Assembly: GCA_965222765.1 (NCBI GenBank)
Contig: CBDCVG010000002.1
Span: forward strand, 1-64,000
DNA: 64,000 nucleotides
Direction: 5' to 3'
DNA from: Caldora sp965222765
Lineage (GTDB): Bacteria; Cyanobacteriota; Cyanobacteriia; Cyanobacteriales; Coleofasciculaceae
Shown here: positions 8,522-17,500 of the stretch, one piece after another
Position numbering within the stretch: the stretch's first letter is position 1
Layout of the letters: each line of letters begins with the position of its first letter
Program-made: the position numbers and the translations under genes
Notes under the pieces: model-generated
What the model was told of the DNA's origin: nothing
Seen by the model: only the letters and a program-made list of their open reading frames with translations
The model's database searches: none

Positions 8522-9709
8522 TCATGATAAAAAACAAGTTTTTTTGTAAGCCTGAATCATTTGTTGCGCGATCGCTTCCCAGCTATAGTTAGCGACAGCA
8601 CATTGGTGAGCATTTTTTCCTCGCCGTTGCCGTTCCCTAGGATCCTGAAGGGCTTCTTGTAATAATTGGGTTAAGGGATTGATTTCACAAGAACCAACCC
8701 ATCCCGCCTCAGCATCGCAAATGTCCTGCCAGATATGAACTTGATCCGAAATTACCACAGGTGTCCCAGCAACCATTGCTTCTGCTACAGCAATACCAAA
8801 GTTTTCGTAGTAAGAGGGTAGAACAAATAAGTCAGCATCTTGTAATAATCCTGCCTTTAACTCACCAGTCACAAAACCAGTAATCTTAGTGCAAGACGAG
8901 ATAGTTGAAGCCTTTATCTGTTCAGTAATCTGGCGTTCATAATCTGGATCTTGAGGATTTGTTCCTGCCAAGACAAAGCAGAAATTGATACCCTCTACTA
9001 ACAGCTTTTCTAGAGCAGGAATTAATAAATTTAACCCCTTCTTCGGCTCAATCCGAGACATAAACAACAGCAAAGGTTGATCATCAGGAATGTTCAACTG
9101 AGTCCGAGCCTGACCCTTGGGGGGCAAAACTGGTAACTTTACTCCTAGGGGAATTACCAAATCCGGTGTTTGAGTGCCAAAGCGCTCGGAAATTTTGGCT
9201 TCTTGAGCACTAGTAAAATGAATTCCTGCTGCTCCTGCTAAATTTGGTCGTTCTAGCAGTAAGCCATAAATTTGCTTGAGCCATCGCTTTTTTTGTAAGT
9301 CAGCTGGATCAAGAGTGCCCAAAGGACGCAAAATGTAGGGTAGTTGTTGGTTACGAGCTACCATTGCTGCTACCGTACTTACTGGCGAGAATAAGGCATG
9401 AATGTGAGCAAGGTCAAATTCTTGACTATGCTGCCCTAGCCAGCGCAACAGAGGCAAAGAAAATTTGTAGCGGCGAAAGGGAGAGCAACGGAAGTATCGC
9501 ACCTGATAACCATCTTGCTCCACGGGTTTATCTAGGGGCACATCTAACGGCGGTTGACCAGCATCTCCGTTAGAGTCTGTGGTAAGTACTGTTACTTCGA
9601 CTCCTTGGGAAGCCAGTGCGGCAGAAAGTCCTCGCACCATTTGGCTAGGGCCACCATAGACTAGGGAAATTGAAGGAACTATTTGTAGAATTTTTAGCGG
9701 TTTATTCAC
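8522..9709 (-). CDS. GT4-family glycosyltransferase
   Basis: The 395-residue protein has the GT-B fold layout. The N-terminal half begins ILQIVPSISLVYGGPSQMV, where the glycine-rich loop binds acceptor. The C-terminal half carries FMSRIEPKKGLNLLIPAL and the donor-binding ExxxxxxxE block at YYENFGIAVAEAMVAGTPVV. GT4 enzymes transfer nucleotide-activated sugars with retention of configuration, commonly in exopolysaccharide, lipopolysaccharide or glycolipid synthesis. No neighbouring polysaccharide operon is present, so the acceptor is unknown. It has no signal peptide and is probably cytosolic or membrane-peripheral. Confidence 0.85.
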   Translation of the reverse strand: MNKPLKILQIVPSISLVYGGPSQMVRGLSAALASQGVEVTVLTTDSNGDAGQPPLDVPLDKPVEQDGYQVRYFRCSPFRRYKFSLPLLRWLGQHSQEFDLAHIHALFSPVSTVAAMVARNQQLPYILRPLGTLDPADLQKKRWLKQIYGLLLERPNLAGAAGIHFTSAQEAKISERFGTQTPDLVIPLGVKLPVLPPKGQARTQLNIPDDQPLLLFMSRIEPKKGLNLLIPALEKLLVEGINFCFVLAGTNPQDPDYERQITEQIKASTISSCTKITGFVTGELKAGLLQDADLFVLPSYYENFGIAVAEAMVAGTPVVISDQVHIWQDICDAEAGWVGSCEINPLTQLLQEALQDPRERQRRGKNAHQCAVANYSWEAIAQQMIQAYKKTCFLS

Positions 9710-9796
9710 AGAAAATTGGGAATATTAAGAAAAATGTGAAGGGTTTTCTGCCTTTTCCTTCCCTTGCAGGTAAGGGGGCTGCGGAGTTAGCTTTAA

Positions 9797-9964
9797 GATT
9801 TACGCACCGTAAAGGAATTATGTCATCCTGAGCGATAGCGAAGGATCTCCAAACGGCCTAGATGCTTCACTATCACCTATCTTTACCTTAAGTTGACACC
9901 AATGGTTGGTGCCTCTTGCCTTCTTGCATTAGCACCTCAGTATGACAGTTGAGTGCGTAAGTCC
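9797..9964. mobile_element. MITE family M1, copy 1 (interrupted)
   Basis: The ends are GATTTACGCACC and GTGCGTAAGTCC, and the body matches the other M1 copies in reverse orientation. It carries an extra segment of about 50-60 bp (around 9885-9937) not found in them. The flanking 9-mers TTAGCTTTA and TAAGCTGGA agree at 6 of 9 positions. Confidence 0.75.
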
Positions 9965-10036
9965 TAAGCTGGAGAAATGAGGGACAAAGCATTACTTGTT
10001 TTGCCAACTCAGCAATTGAGATAGATAAAGAACCTC

Positions 10037-11260
10037 ATGAACACCAAAACATTTTTGCTTGTCCTCATCTTGTCCATTTTTAGTGTGGGTTATCTAAAAA
10101 TCAATCAACAGGTACTAACAGTAGAGCTTCCCAAAGCACCAGCGGAGGCAATAGATACAGTTAGTTTCGATTATGAAATAGTTGACCCCAATATTGGTGG
10201 ACGGACAGCGATTGGCGATATCAACGGGGATCAATACAATGACATTGTCGTTCATACTTGGGGTTCAAAACGAGGGAAAGTTGCTAACGGTAGCGTTGCT
10301 TGGTATCAATACCCTAATTGGGAAAAGCACTTGATCCGTGATCAAGAGCATTTTTTTGGTGACGCCATAGTCATCGATGATCTCAATCAAGATGGCTATA
10401 ACGATCTCATTGCATCTCAAGGCAATGATCAAAGTGCTCAGGTTTGGTTGTATGTCAACCCAGGTTCTGAAGTAACTACTGCTTGGGAAGCCCAATATAT
10501 CGGCACGGTGGAAGAAAAGAGTGAGGTGAAGGATATTGAACTGCACGACATGGACTCCGATGGTAAGACGGACATTGTAGTGCGCACCAAGCAGAAAGTT
10601 GCAGTCTATTTCCAGGAAGACTTGGCATCTTGGTTTGTGAAAACAATCAACATCCGTCCGCGAGAAGGCATGACTATTGGGGATGTGGATGAAGATGGGG
10701 ATTACGATGTAGTTTTAAATGGTTTCTGGCTAGAGAACCCCGACAATCCCAGGATCGATGATTGGTCAGAATTCGTTATTGATGACCTCTGGTTTGAGGA
10801 TAACACTGGCCGCTGGAAGGATTATAGTGTCATGGCTCAAATGGCTGATATCAATGGCGATGGCAAAAGGAATAATGTTATTTTTTCTCATGCTGAAAAG
10901 GTTGGCTTCAAGATCACTTGGTATGAAACCAATAATCCCAAAGGAGGCAAACAGGCATGGAACAAGCACGAAATCGGTGTAGTTGATTACTGCCATAGCT
11001 TGCTAGCTGGTGATCTCAACCAGGATGGTAGGACTGACATTGTCGCAGGGACACTGATTCGCTCGGAGAATCCGAAAATGGTAGTGTATCTCAATCAAGG
11101 TGAGGGTGCATCTTGGCAGGAGAAGGTATTCAGTGAGCAAAGTGCCTATAAAGCTGCACTTGGAGATATTGATAATGATGGGGATTTGGATGTTACCAGT
11201 GGGTTAAGCTGGGTAGAAAAACCGCTTCAGTTGTGGCGAAATACTCTCACATCACAATAA
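10037..11260 (+). CDS. Secreted FG-GAP/VCBS repeat protein
   Basis: The 407-residue protein starts with a signal-peptide-like segment (TKTFLLVLILSIFSVGYL). Seven FG-GAP-type repeats with acidic calcium-loop motifs follow: GDINGDQYNDIVV, DLNQDGYNDLIAS, DMDSDGKTDIVVR, DVDEDGDYDVVLN, DINGDGKRNNVIF, DLNQDGRTDIVAG and DIDNDGDLDVTSG. This spacing is typical of a seven-bladed beta-propeller like those in integrin alpha chains and many exported bacterial proteins. The number of repeats matches a full propeller. A role in extracellular binding or adhesion is likely but not proven. It appears to be transcribed alone. Confidence 0.85.
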   Translation: MNTKTFLLVLILSIFSVGYLKINQQVLTVELPKAPAEAIDTVSFDYEIVDPNIGGRTAIGDINGDQYNDIVVHTWGSKRGKVANGSVAWYQYPNWEKHLIRDQEHFFGDAIVIDDLNQDGYNDLIASQGNDQSAQVWLYVNPGSEVTTAWEAQYIGTVEEKSEVKDIELHDMDSDGKTDIVVRTKQKVAVYFQEDLASWFVKTINIRPREGMTIGDVDEDGDYDVVLNGFWLENPDNPRIDDWSEFVIDDLWFEDNTGRWKDYSVMAQMADINGDGKRNNVIFSHAEKVGFKITWYETNNPKGGKQAWNKHEIGVVDYCHSLLAGDLNQDGRTDIVAGTLIRSENPKMVVYLNQGEGASWQEKVFSEQSAYKAALGDIDNDGDLDVTSGLSWVEKPLQLWRNTLTSQ

Positions 11261-11284
11261 AATCATGGTTTCATCCTCTGTTAT

Positions 11285-11344
11285 CGAAAGCGGCGGGAAG
11301 CCCATTTCTTTAGGGATGGGAGGGATAGCCGCCCGCCGCTTGGT
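11285..11344. repeat. 60-bp GC-rich hairpin repeat, copy 1
   Basis: The ends AAGCGGCGGG and CCCGCCGCTT are perfect 10-bp inverted arms around an internal GGGATGGGAGGG segment. A near-identical inverted copy is at 42921-42980. The layout resembles ends of IS200/IS605-type elements, but no transposase is attached to either copy. Confidence 0.75.
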
Positions 11345-11516
11345 ATGCCTGAGTCACTTTTTCGGACACAAATTTCCAAATTGGACCTTCATACTCAGTG
11401 AAATCTCCTCCTCTTGGTTGATACAAATTTGTTTCCAATTCTTTTGCTACTGTAATGTACATGTTCAACCACCACTCGGGCTGGGGTGGAGTCTTTAGCT
11501 CAAGTAGCTGCCACAA
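11310..11516 (-). pseudogene. Possible gene remnant, unknown family
   Basis: The translation (QPEWWLNMYITVAKELETN onward) reads like protein rather than random sequence. The reading stays open upstream to a TAG in the adjacent MITE, giving RHSTIAACLSFINILW, but has no ATG. Its C-terminus (GGYPSHP) is made by the hairpin repeat at 11285-11344. I do not recognise the family. It is best read as a fragment trapped between a MITE and a repeat. Confidence 0.3.
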
Positions 11517-11550
11517 GATATTGATGAAGGATAAACAAGCTGCTATAGTC

Positions 11551-11769
11551 GAATGGCGCTAAGTTAAGGCTCAAATCCTGAACTGAAGAGAAGTGTGGGG
11601 GGTGTGGGGAGTGTGGGAGGTGTGGGGGGAAAGAATCAAACCATACTTGAGACACACAATGTTGTGTAACTCTCTCCACATACTCTTTTTTCTCCCCACA
11701 CTCCCCTCTCTTCCCCCTCTCCCCACACCCCTCTTCACCGAAGCCTTTCGGCTTATCTTAGTGCCATTC
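11551..11769. mobile_element. MITE family M2 (219 bp) with terminal inverted repeats and 11-bp direct repeats
   Basis: The ends GAATGGCGCTAAGTTAAG and CTTATCTTAGTGCCATTC are inverted repeats matching at 16 of 18 positions. The element is flanked on both sides by CTGCTATAGTC (11540-11550 and 11770-11780), as expected for a target-site duplication. The interior is low complexity (GTGTGGGG-type units and their complement) and encodes nothing. Confidence 0.75.
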
Positions 11770-11772
11770 CTG

Positions 11773-11871
11773 CTATAGTCGTTTAGGTGGGGTATCGAAT
11801 AACTTGCTTCGCTTCAAGTCTATTTGTGAAGTAATAAATAGATGATCTAGAAGTTCTTCATTAGTTTTCAC
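11773..11871 (-). pseudogene. N-terminal remnant resembling an ADP-ribosylglycohydrolase
   Basis: A GTG codon at 11871 preceded by AGGAGG at an appropriate distance opens a 32-residue reading (KTNEELLDHLFITSQIDLKR, then SKLFDTPPKRL) ending in TAG. From memory it resembles the leader of cyanobacterial ADP-ribosylglycohydrolase-family proteins, whose catalytic body is missing here. A coding-like tail (VFREELERYDYQYLTRLIAS) overlaps its start on the same strand, suggesting the end of a lost upstream gene. The family call is tentative. Confidence 0.35.
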
Positions 11872-12024
11872 TGCAAGTACCTCCTATGCGATGCAATTAG
11901 CCTTGTCAAATATTGATAATCATAGCGCTCTAATTCTTCACGAAAAACTTACTGCACAATGTTTTGCGATCGCTCTGTATAATATTCCAGATAATCCGCC
12001 TTACGTTCCTCAGTTTTGTTGACT

Positions 12025-12086
12025 ACTGTCATGCTGAAGTGATAGTAAAGCATCTGGATCGTCTGGAGATCCTTCGCTACCGCTCA
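12025..12086. mobile_element. MITE family M1, truncated copy 2
   Basis: ACTGTCATGCTGAAGTGATAG through ATCCTTCGCTACCGCTCA matches the central part of family M1. Both terminal inverted repeats are missing. Confidence 0.7.
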
Positions 12087-12102
12087 CAGTTTCAGTTTGA
12101 AC

Positions 12103-12405
12103 TCAGCCCAAAATCCTTAGTTTCATAGGAGGGTTTTTCCTGGCAAATTCTAGAGCAAATGCCTCACCTTCTGCCCTACGAAGTTCAAGTTCTTCTCGAT
12201 GATCATAATAATATGCCATTGCAGCATGAACCGAAGCCAGAGATAAATCATAATCGTTGGCAATTTTTTCAAGAGATTCTTCCATTCTTAGGTGGCAATT
12301 GACAATATCAATAACTGCTATCCTTGTTCCCTTAATACAAGGTTTGCCGAAGCGAATTTCAGGATTAATACTAATATGTTCTGTACTTACTTGTGTCGTA
12401 CTCAT
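12103..12405 (-). CDS. DUF433 (VapB45-like) protein, orphan antitoxin candidate
   Basis: The 100-residue protein has the DUF433 pattern: ISINPEIRFGKPCIKGTRIAV followed by a helix-turn-helix-like segment EKIANDYDLSLASVHAAMAYY. DUF433 proteins usually precede PIN-like (DUF5615-type) toxin genes and are thought to act as antitoxins. Here the downstream minus-strand DNA holds only repeat sequence and gene remnants, so no intact partner is present. A second DUF433 gene at 29415 does have a partner. Confidence 0.8.
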   Translation of the reverse strand: MSTTQVSTEHISINPEIRFGKPCIKGTRIAVIDIVNCHLRMEESLEKIANDYDLSLASVHAAMAYYYDHREELELRRAEGEAFALEFARKNPPMKLRILG

Positions 12406-12598
12406 TGATATTACTTAAGATCTACTATCGTGTCTTTGTGGATTACTTATCTGCAATGATAAACTACAAAAGCACAAAGATCACAAAGATTAATTTTTGT
12501 AGCTACAAATACATGCGCATCAACCGAACCTACAACGATTGCGATCGCACTTATACAATATAATGAATAGATGTAGTAGATAAAGTCGAGGACATTAT

Positions 12599-12796
12599 AT
12601 GAGTGTTTCAGAAATTAAAGAAGCAGTAATGAAACTCTCTACGGGAGAGTTAACAGAGCTGGTTAAATGGCTTGATGAATTCTCTGAATTTCTATGGGAC
12701 AAGCAAATTGAAGAAGACGTTGAATCTGGCAAGCTAGATCATCTAATTCAACAAGCAAGACAAGAATTCAGAGAAGGAAAGTGCCAGGAAATTTAA
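12599..12796 (+). CDS. Putative antitoxin of a RelE/ParE-type module
   Basis: The 65-residue acidic protein (MSVSEIKEAVMKLSTGELTE) resembles short addiction-module antitoxins whose N-terminus is helical and whose C-terminal tail wraps the toxin. It overlaps the next gene by 16 bp, so the two are almost certainly co-translated. HIP1 and a short AT-rich segment lie upstream. No DNA-binding motif is obvious, so autoregulation is unproven. Confidence 0.65.
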   Translation: MSVSEIKEAVMKLSTGELTELVKWLDEFSEFLWDKQIEEDVESGKLDHLIQQARQEFREGKCQEI

Positions 12797-13053
12797 AGCA
12801 TTTCACCACTACACAGTTTTGGAAATACTACCGTCAGTTACCACAGGAAATTCAAGAATTAGCAGATAGGAATTATGAGTTGCTCAAGCAAGATCCCAAA
12901 CATCCATCTCTGCACTTCAAAAAGATTAAAATTTTATGGTCGGTAAGAGTAGGTAGAAATTATAGAGCTTTAGGTTCTGATGAACCGGAGGGAGTTCTAT
13001 GGTTTTGGATCGGTCCGCACAGTAAATACGATGATATCTTAAAGCAAATCTAG
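12781..13053 (+). CDS. RelE/ParE-superfamily toxin
   Basis: The 90-residue basic protein begins at GTG (12781), which overlaps the end of the antitoxin gene. It has the compact RelE/ParE fold pattern: a helical N-terminus (FWKYYRQLPQEIQELADRNY), then LHFKKIKILWSVRVGRNYRAL, then a C-terminal strand VLWFWIGPHSKYDDIL. Such toxins cleave ribosome-bound mRNA or inhibit gyrase. The Arg-rich strand and HxxYD ending are typical. Which activity applies cannot be told from sequence. Confidence 0.75.
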   Translation: MPGNLKHFTTTQFWKYYRQLPQEIQELADRNYELLKQDPKHPSLHFKKIKILWSVRVGRNYRALGSDEPEGVLWFWIGPHSKYDDILKQI

Positions 13054-13130
13054 TAAAAGGGCAGATATTGTTGGGTTTCATACTTCAACACAATCTCTTG
13101 AAATCAGCCAAAAAATTTTAGCTTCATAGA

Positions 13131-13665
13131 GTGGTGCGTTTGCTTATCAGCAACGCATCCTACAAGATCTGCGATCGCACTTATTGCCCACGCCCGGGTT
13201 TACAGTCTGCAAAACTTAGTGCTTGGTTTTGTACTTCAGAATTATTCTTTGGCATGGAAACATTGAAGCTATTTGCACAGATGCTATGCTCCCACAGATT
13301 CTGTGATGGTTGCCAACTTTGGCAAACCTCCACGAAGAAGTTTGTTATTTTGTTGTTGGGTTTGGGAGATTTTAGTGTTAGGTTGGGTAGACACACATAC
13401 ATGCGCCTCAACCTAAAATCCTTAGCTTAATAAAATGGTGCGTTTGCTTATCAGCAACGCACCCTACAAGATCTGTGATCGCACTGCAATATCTGCGATC
13501 GCACTAACTAGTGTCTGTTCAATAAATCTGAAATATAATCAGTTTTTTAGACAGCGAAACCCAACACAAAAATCTCGATTGTTGGGTTTCGGCGATTTTA
13601 ATGTTAGGTTGAGTCCGCCACAAATACAGGCGCCTCAACCTAACCTACAGCGATTGTGATCGCAC
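13131..13665. repeat. Repeat island with two interleaved dispersed repeats
   Basis: This 630-bp gap between genes holds no convincing gene. A repeat of about 50 bp starting GTGGTGCGTTTGCTTATCAG occurs at 13131-13180 and 13435-13486 and contains the hairpin GGTGCGTT...AACGCACC. A second motif, TTAGGTTG...CAACCTAA, occurs at about 13378-13420 and 13600-13645. HIP1 octamers are frequent. Confidence 0.75.
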
Positions 13666-13686
13666 TTTTAGTCAAATACACACTGA

Positions 13687-14022
13687 CTAAAATACACACT
13701 GACTATAGTTGGGACAACAATACACGCCTTGCACATCTTCGCCCTGACCTTCAGTTTGACTACTACCAGGGAAAATATCTTTCATCTCATCTCCTGTATT
13801 GTTGAGATCCCACTTCACCGTAATCACTGCGTCACAGTAGTTAGAGACCTCTACACCACCTTCTGAGCCTTGGGGTTGCGCAGTAGCACATGAAGGGAGG
13901 GGAGCGCGATCGCTAGATCCACACTCATCTGCATAACTTGGTGTGGCAAACAACATAAGCGTCATGATCATCATGAAAAACACGAGCACTTGCTTAAATA
14001 AGCGCTTGACAAAAGATTGCAT
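13687..14022 (-). CDS. Small secreted Cys-containing protein of unknown function
   Basis: The 111-residue protein begins with a clear signal peptide (basic KRLFK, hydrophobic VLVFFMMIMTLMLFA, cleavage probably after PSYA). The mature part is about 80 residues, acidic, with six Cys (DECGS, PSCA, NYCDA, YCCPN, QCVF). A disulfide-stabilised exported protein is likely. I do not recognise the family. The gene stands alone after a repeat-rich stretch and reads against its upstream neighbour. Confidence 0.55.
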   Translation of the reverse strand: MQSFVKRLFKQVLVFFMMIMTLMLFATPSYADECGSSDRAPLPSCATAQPQGSEGGVEVSNYCDAVITVKWDLNNTGDEMKDIFPGSSQTEGQGEDVQGVYCCPNYSQCVF

Positions 14023-14505
14023 AAAGTTTTATTCCTCGAAAAAACTAAGTAGTTGTTGAACTTTGGCAATGGAAAACTGCCTTCACTTGCTTTAACTTTA
14101 TGGTTAAAAGATGTTAAACAGTATAACAGAAGAGTATTAATAAATTATCTGAATATTCATATTCTTTAACATTCATCAATAGTAATTCACCTGAGTTCGA
14201 CGGAAGAAAATCAGCTACAAACACCAATTTACCTCAGTTACAGAGTTTAGTTTGATGTTTGATTAATTATCAAGTTTATCCCTTATATCGAACTCAGGTA
14301 ATTCGTAGCAGAACCAAGCTGCTTTGCATTTAAATTGGTATAACAACAAAAAAAACAGCAAAAAAAAAGCGATCGCTAATGCAATTTAGATCACACCTGT
14401 TACTAATTTACAATTACCAATTACCAATTACCAATTACCAAACTAAAGTTGTTGCGTAATTTCGGCATCTTGAACAGATATCTAATATAGTCAAGAAAAC
14501 TCACA
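14023..14505. other. AT-rich intergenic region
   Basis: No gene is visible. It contains an imperfect inverted pair around CACCTGAGTTCGA (about 14189) and TCGAACTCAGGTAATT (about 14288), runs of A near 14347, and the CAATTAC heptamer array at 14411-14441. Promoters for the flanking divergent genes must lie here. Confidence 0.5.
14411..14441. repeat. Heptamer STRR (CAATTAC)n
   Basis: About four units lie upstream of the TPR-CHAT gene. Confidence 0.85.
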
Positions 14506-17500
14506 GTGGTAGAGATGAGGGGAAAAGCACGGTTTAGACGCCGGATATCCTGGTTTGGGGGAACTATCCTAGTAGTTAGGTTACTGACTGGCATGTCAGA
14601 ACCGATGGTTGCACAAACTAATCCTCCTCAGTTAGTGGTACAACAAAAGACACAACAGCTGTGGCAAACAGGTAGGGAGCAGTTTCAGCAAGCGCGGTTA
14701 CAGGAGGCTCTTCAAACCTATCAACAAGCTCTGGAGATTTATCGGCAACAAAGCAATAGTGCTGGTGAAGCTCAAACCCTTATTCATTTAGGGGATGTGT
14801 ACAACGAGTTGAGTCAAAATGAGGAAGCGCTAGAAGTTGCGCAGCAAGCTTTAGTCATTTACCAAAAATTAGGGAATCGCCAGGGAGAAGGAGAAGCACT
14901 GGATAACCTGGGGGAAGCTTACAAAGGGTTGGAGGAATATGAGCAAGCTTTGGCAACCTTGCAACAAGCTTTGGTAATTCATCAACAAGTAGCTAACCGT
15001 AGGGGTGAAGGAGAAACTCTAACTAACCTGGGAGCTGTTTACCTTAACCTTAACCAACACCCCAAAGCCTTAGAAACCTTACAACAAGCTCTCTCCATAC
15101 GTCGAGAAATTAATGATAAGTTACATGAACCCGAAACCCTCGCTTGGTTGGGATTCGCTTACTTTAGTTCAGGAGAGGCTCAACAAGGGTTGGAGTTACT
15201 CAACCAAGGGCTAATACTTAGTAGAGAGATAGATAATGTCCTTTGGGAAGGAGGAATTCTCCAGATTACTGGCTTAGTTTACAGCAACTTGGGTCAGGCT
15301 GAGCAGGCGTTGGAATTTTATACTTCTGCACTGGCGATTATTCAACAATCCGGTAATCTGGTTTGGGAAGCTCAGACACTTTTGTGGATGGGACAAGCTT
15401 ACTCCAATCTAGGTCAGCCTTCCTCAGCTTTGGAGGCTTACCAACGGGCATTGCCCATCTATCGTAACCTGGAAAACCTTCCCCAGGAAGCTTTCACCCT
15501 TTACAGTATTGGATTTGCTTACTTTCAACGGCAAGAGTATCCAACAGCACTGAAATATTACCAGCAGGCATTAGTAATTGCTCGTGACTTAGACAATTCT
15601 GTATTAGAAGCTAATAATCTAGAACAGAGTGGCAATGCTTATTTTCTGCTAGATGATATCTCCTCAGCAAAGGATAATTTCCTCCAAGCTTTACAGATTT
15701 ATCGTCAGCTAGAAGATTTCAACTCCCAAGCCAGGATATTTGATAGCATCGGTCTAGCTTATGACCGATTGGGGGAGAATAAACAAGCGTTAGAAAATTA
15801 CCAGCAGTCATTACAACTGTATCAGAAACTGGAAAACAGAACCGAAGAAGCAGAAATCTTGGGAAAAATCGGTTCAGTTTATGAGGATTTGGGTGAAACT
15901 CAACTAGGTATTGATCATTTTAACCGAGCGTTAGCCCTCTATCGGGAACTAAATAATAGTCTCGGAGAAGGAGACATACTAGAAGAGTTAGGCAAAATTT
16001 ACTCTAACTTAAGCGAAAGAGAACAAGCACTGGAGTATTTCCAACAGGCATTATCAATCTTTGAGAATTTGCCAGATAATTCCCCAGCTAGGTATAGGGA
16101 AGCTTTTGTGCGCTACCGGATTGGTGGAGTTTACTTCAAGGTAAGTAAGAGTCAAACAGCTCTTGATTACTACAATCAAGCATTGAGGATTTATCGAGAA
16201 TTGGGGGATGCTGAGTGGGAAGCGAATATGCTCGGTGCGATCGCTTTAACTTATCGTTCCCTGGAAGAATATCAAAAAGGTATAGAATACTTCAATCAAG
16301 CTTTGTTGTTATATCGTCAGGAAGACAACCGCAGTAGGGAAGCTTCTACACTAGACTCTATTGCCAGCATCTACTCTGACTTGGATGAAAGAAAAAAAGC
16401 TCTTGATTATTACCACCAGGCTCTGAAATTAGTTCAGGCATTAGGAGAACAAGATTCGGAAGCTGAGCTGCTGGCAAATATAGGGGGAGTTTATTTTGAG
16501 TTAGGTGAGACACAACAGGCTCTTGACTATTACAACCAAGCTCTAGATTTACGGCAACAATTGGGTAAACCTGAAGATATTGCTAATACATTATTTGATC
16601 TCGGTTCCCTGCATACTCAATTAGGCAATAATCAAACAGCACTAAGCCAATTCAATCAAGCTTTGACAATCTTGCAGTCATTAGGAACACTGCCAAGGCT
16701 ACAATCGAGAACGCTTTTGGGTATCGCTCAAATTTATCACTCAACCGGAAACAATCAAAAGGCTTTAGCTACCTATAACCAAGCTGGGGAAATCTCTAGA
16801 GCAGAGCAAGATTACTTGGGAGAAGCTCTGGCACTGCAAGGTATCAGTATTATCTATAGCTCTGCTAATGATTACCAACAGGAATTGAATTACTTAGAGC
16901 AAGCCCTAGTAATTTATCGTAATATCAACAATCGAGGTGCCCAAGCCAGTGCTTTGCGATCAATTGGCAGTACTTACTATGCCTTAGGCAATTATCAATT
17001 AACCTTGGATTACTATAATCAAGCTCTCAAACTTTATCGTACTATCGGTGAACCAGATGCAGAAGCTGATGTTCTCAACGAGATTGGGGAAACCTATGCC
17101 AAGAAAGGTGATTATCAACAAAGCCTCAATACTCACCACCAAGCTCTCAATATTTTCCGGACAACGGGAAATCGCGTATGGGAAGCTGATACCCTCACTA
17201 ATATTGCCTCACTTCATAGTTTATTAGGAGATTATCAATCTAGTATTGCCTTCTACTCCCAAGCTTTGTCAATCCAAAATGCTTTTGGTAGCCTCAATTG
17301 GAAAACTCTTACCTTAGATAACCTTGGTGATGTTTACTACTCCTTGAAAGATTATCAACAGGCGATCGCATATTACCAACAAATGCTGGCAATTGCCCGT
17401 GAAATCAATCAACCAAGAGAGGAAGCTAGTGCTCTGCGGAACATTGGTTTAGTCTCTGCTCAATTGGAAGATGAGCAACAAGCTCTCGATTTCTTGAATC

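Noticed and set aside
11593..11778. 61-residue plus-strand frame
   Set aside because: It consists of the low-complexity interior of MITE M2.
13131..13660. Short open frames in the repeat island
   Set aside because: They run through dispersed repeats that are present twice; the translations have no protein-like features or ribosome sites.
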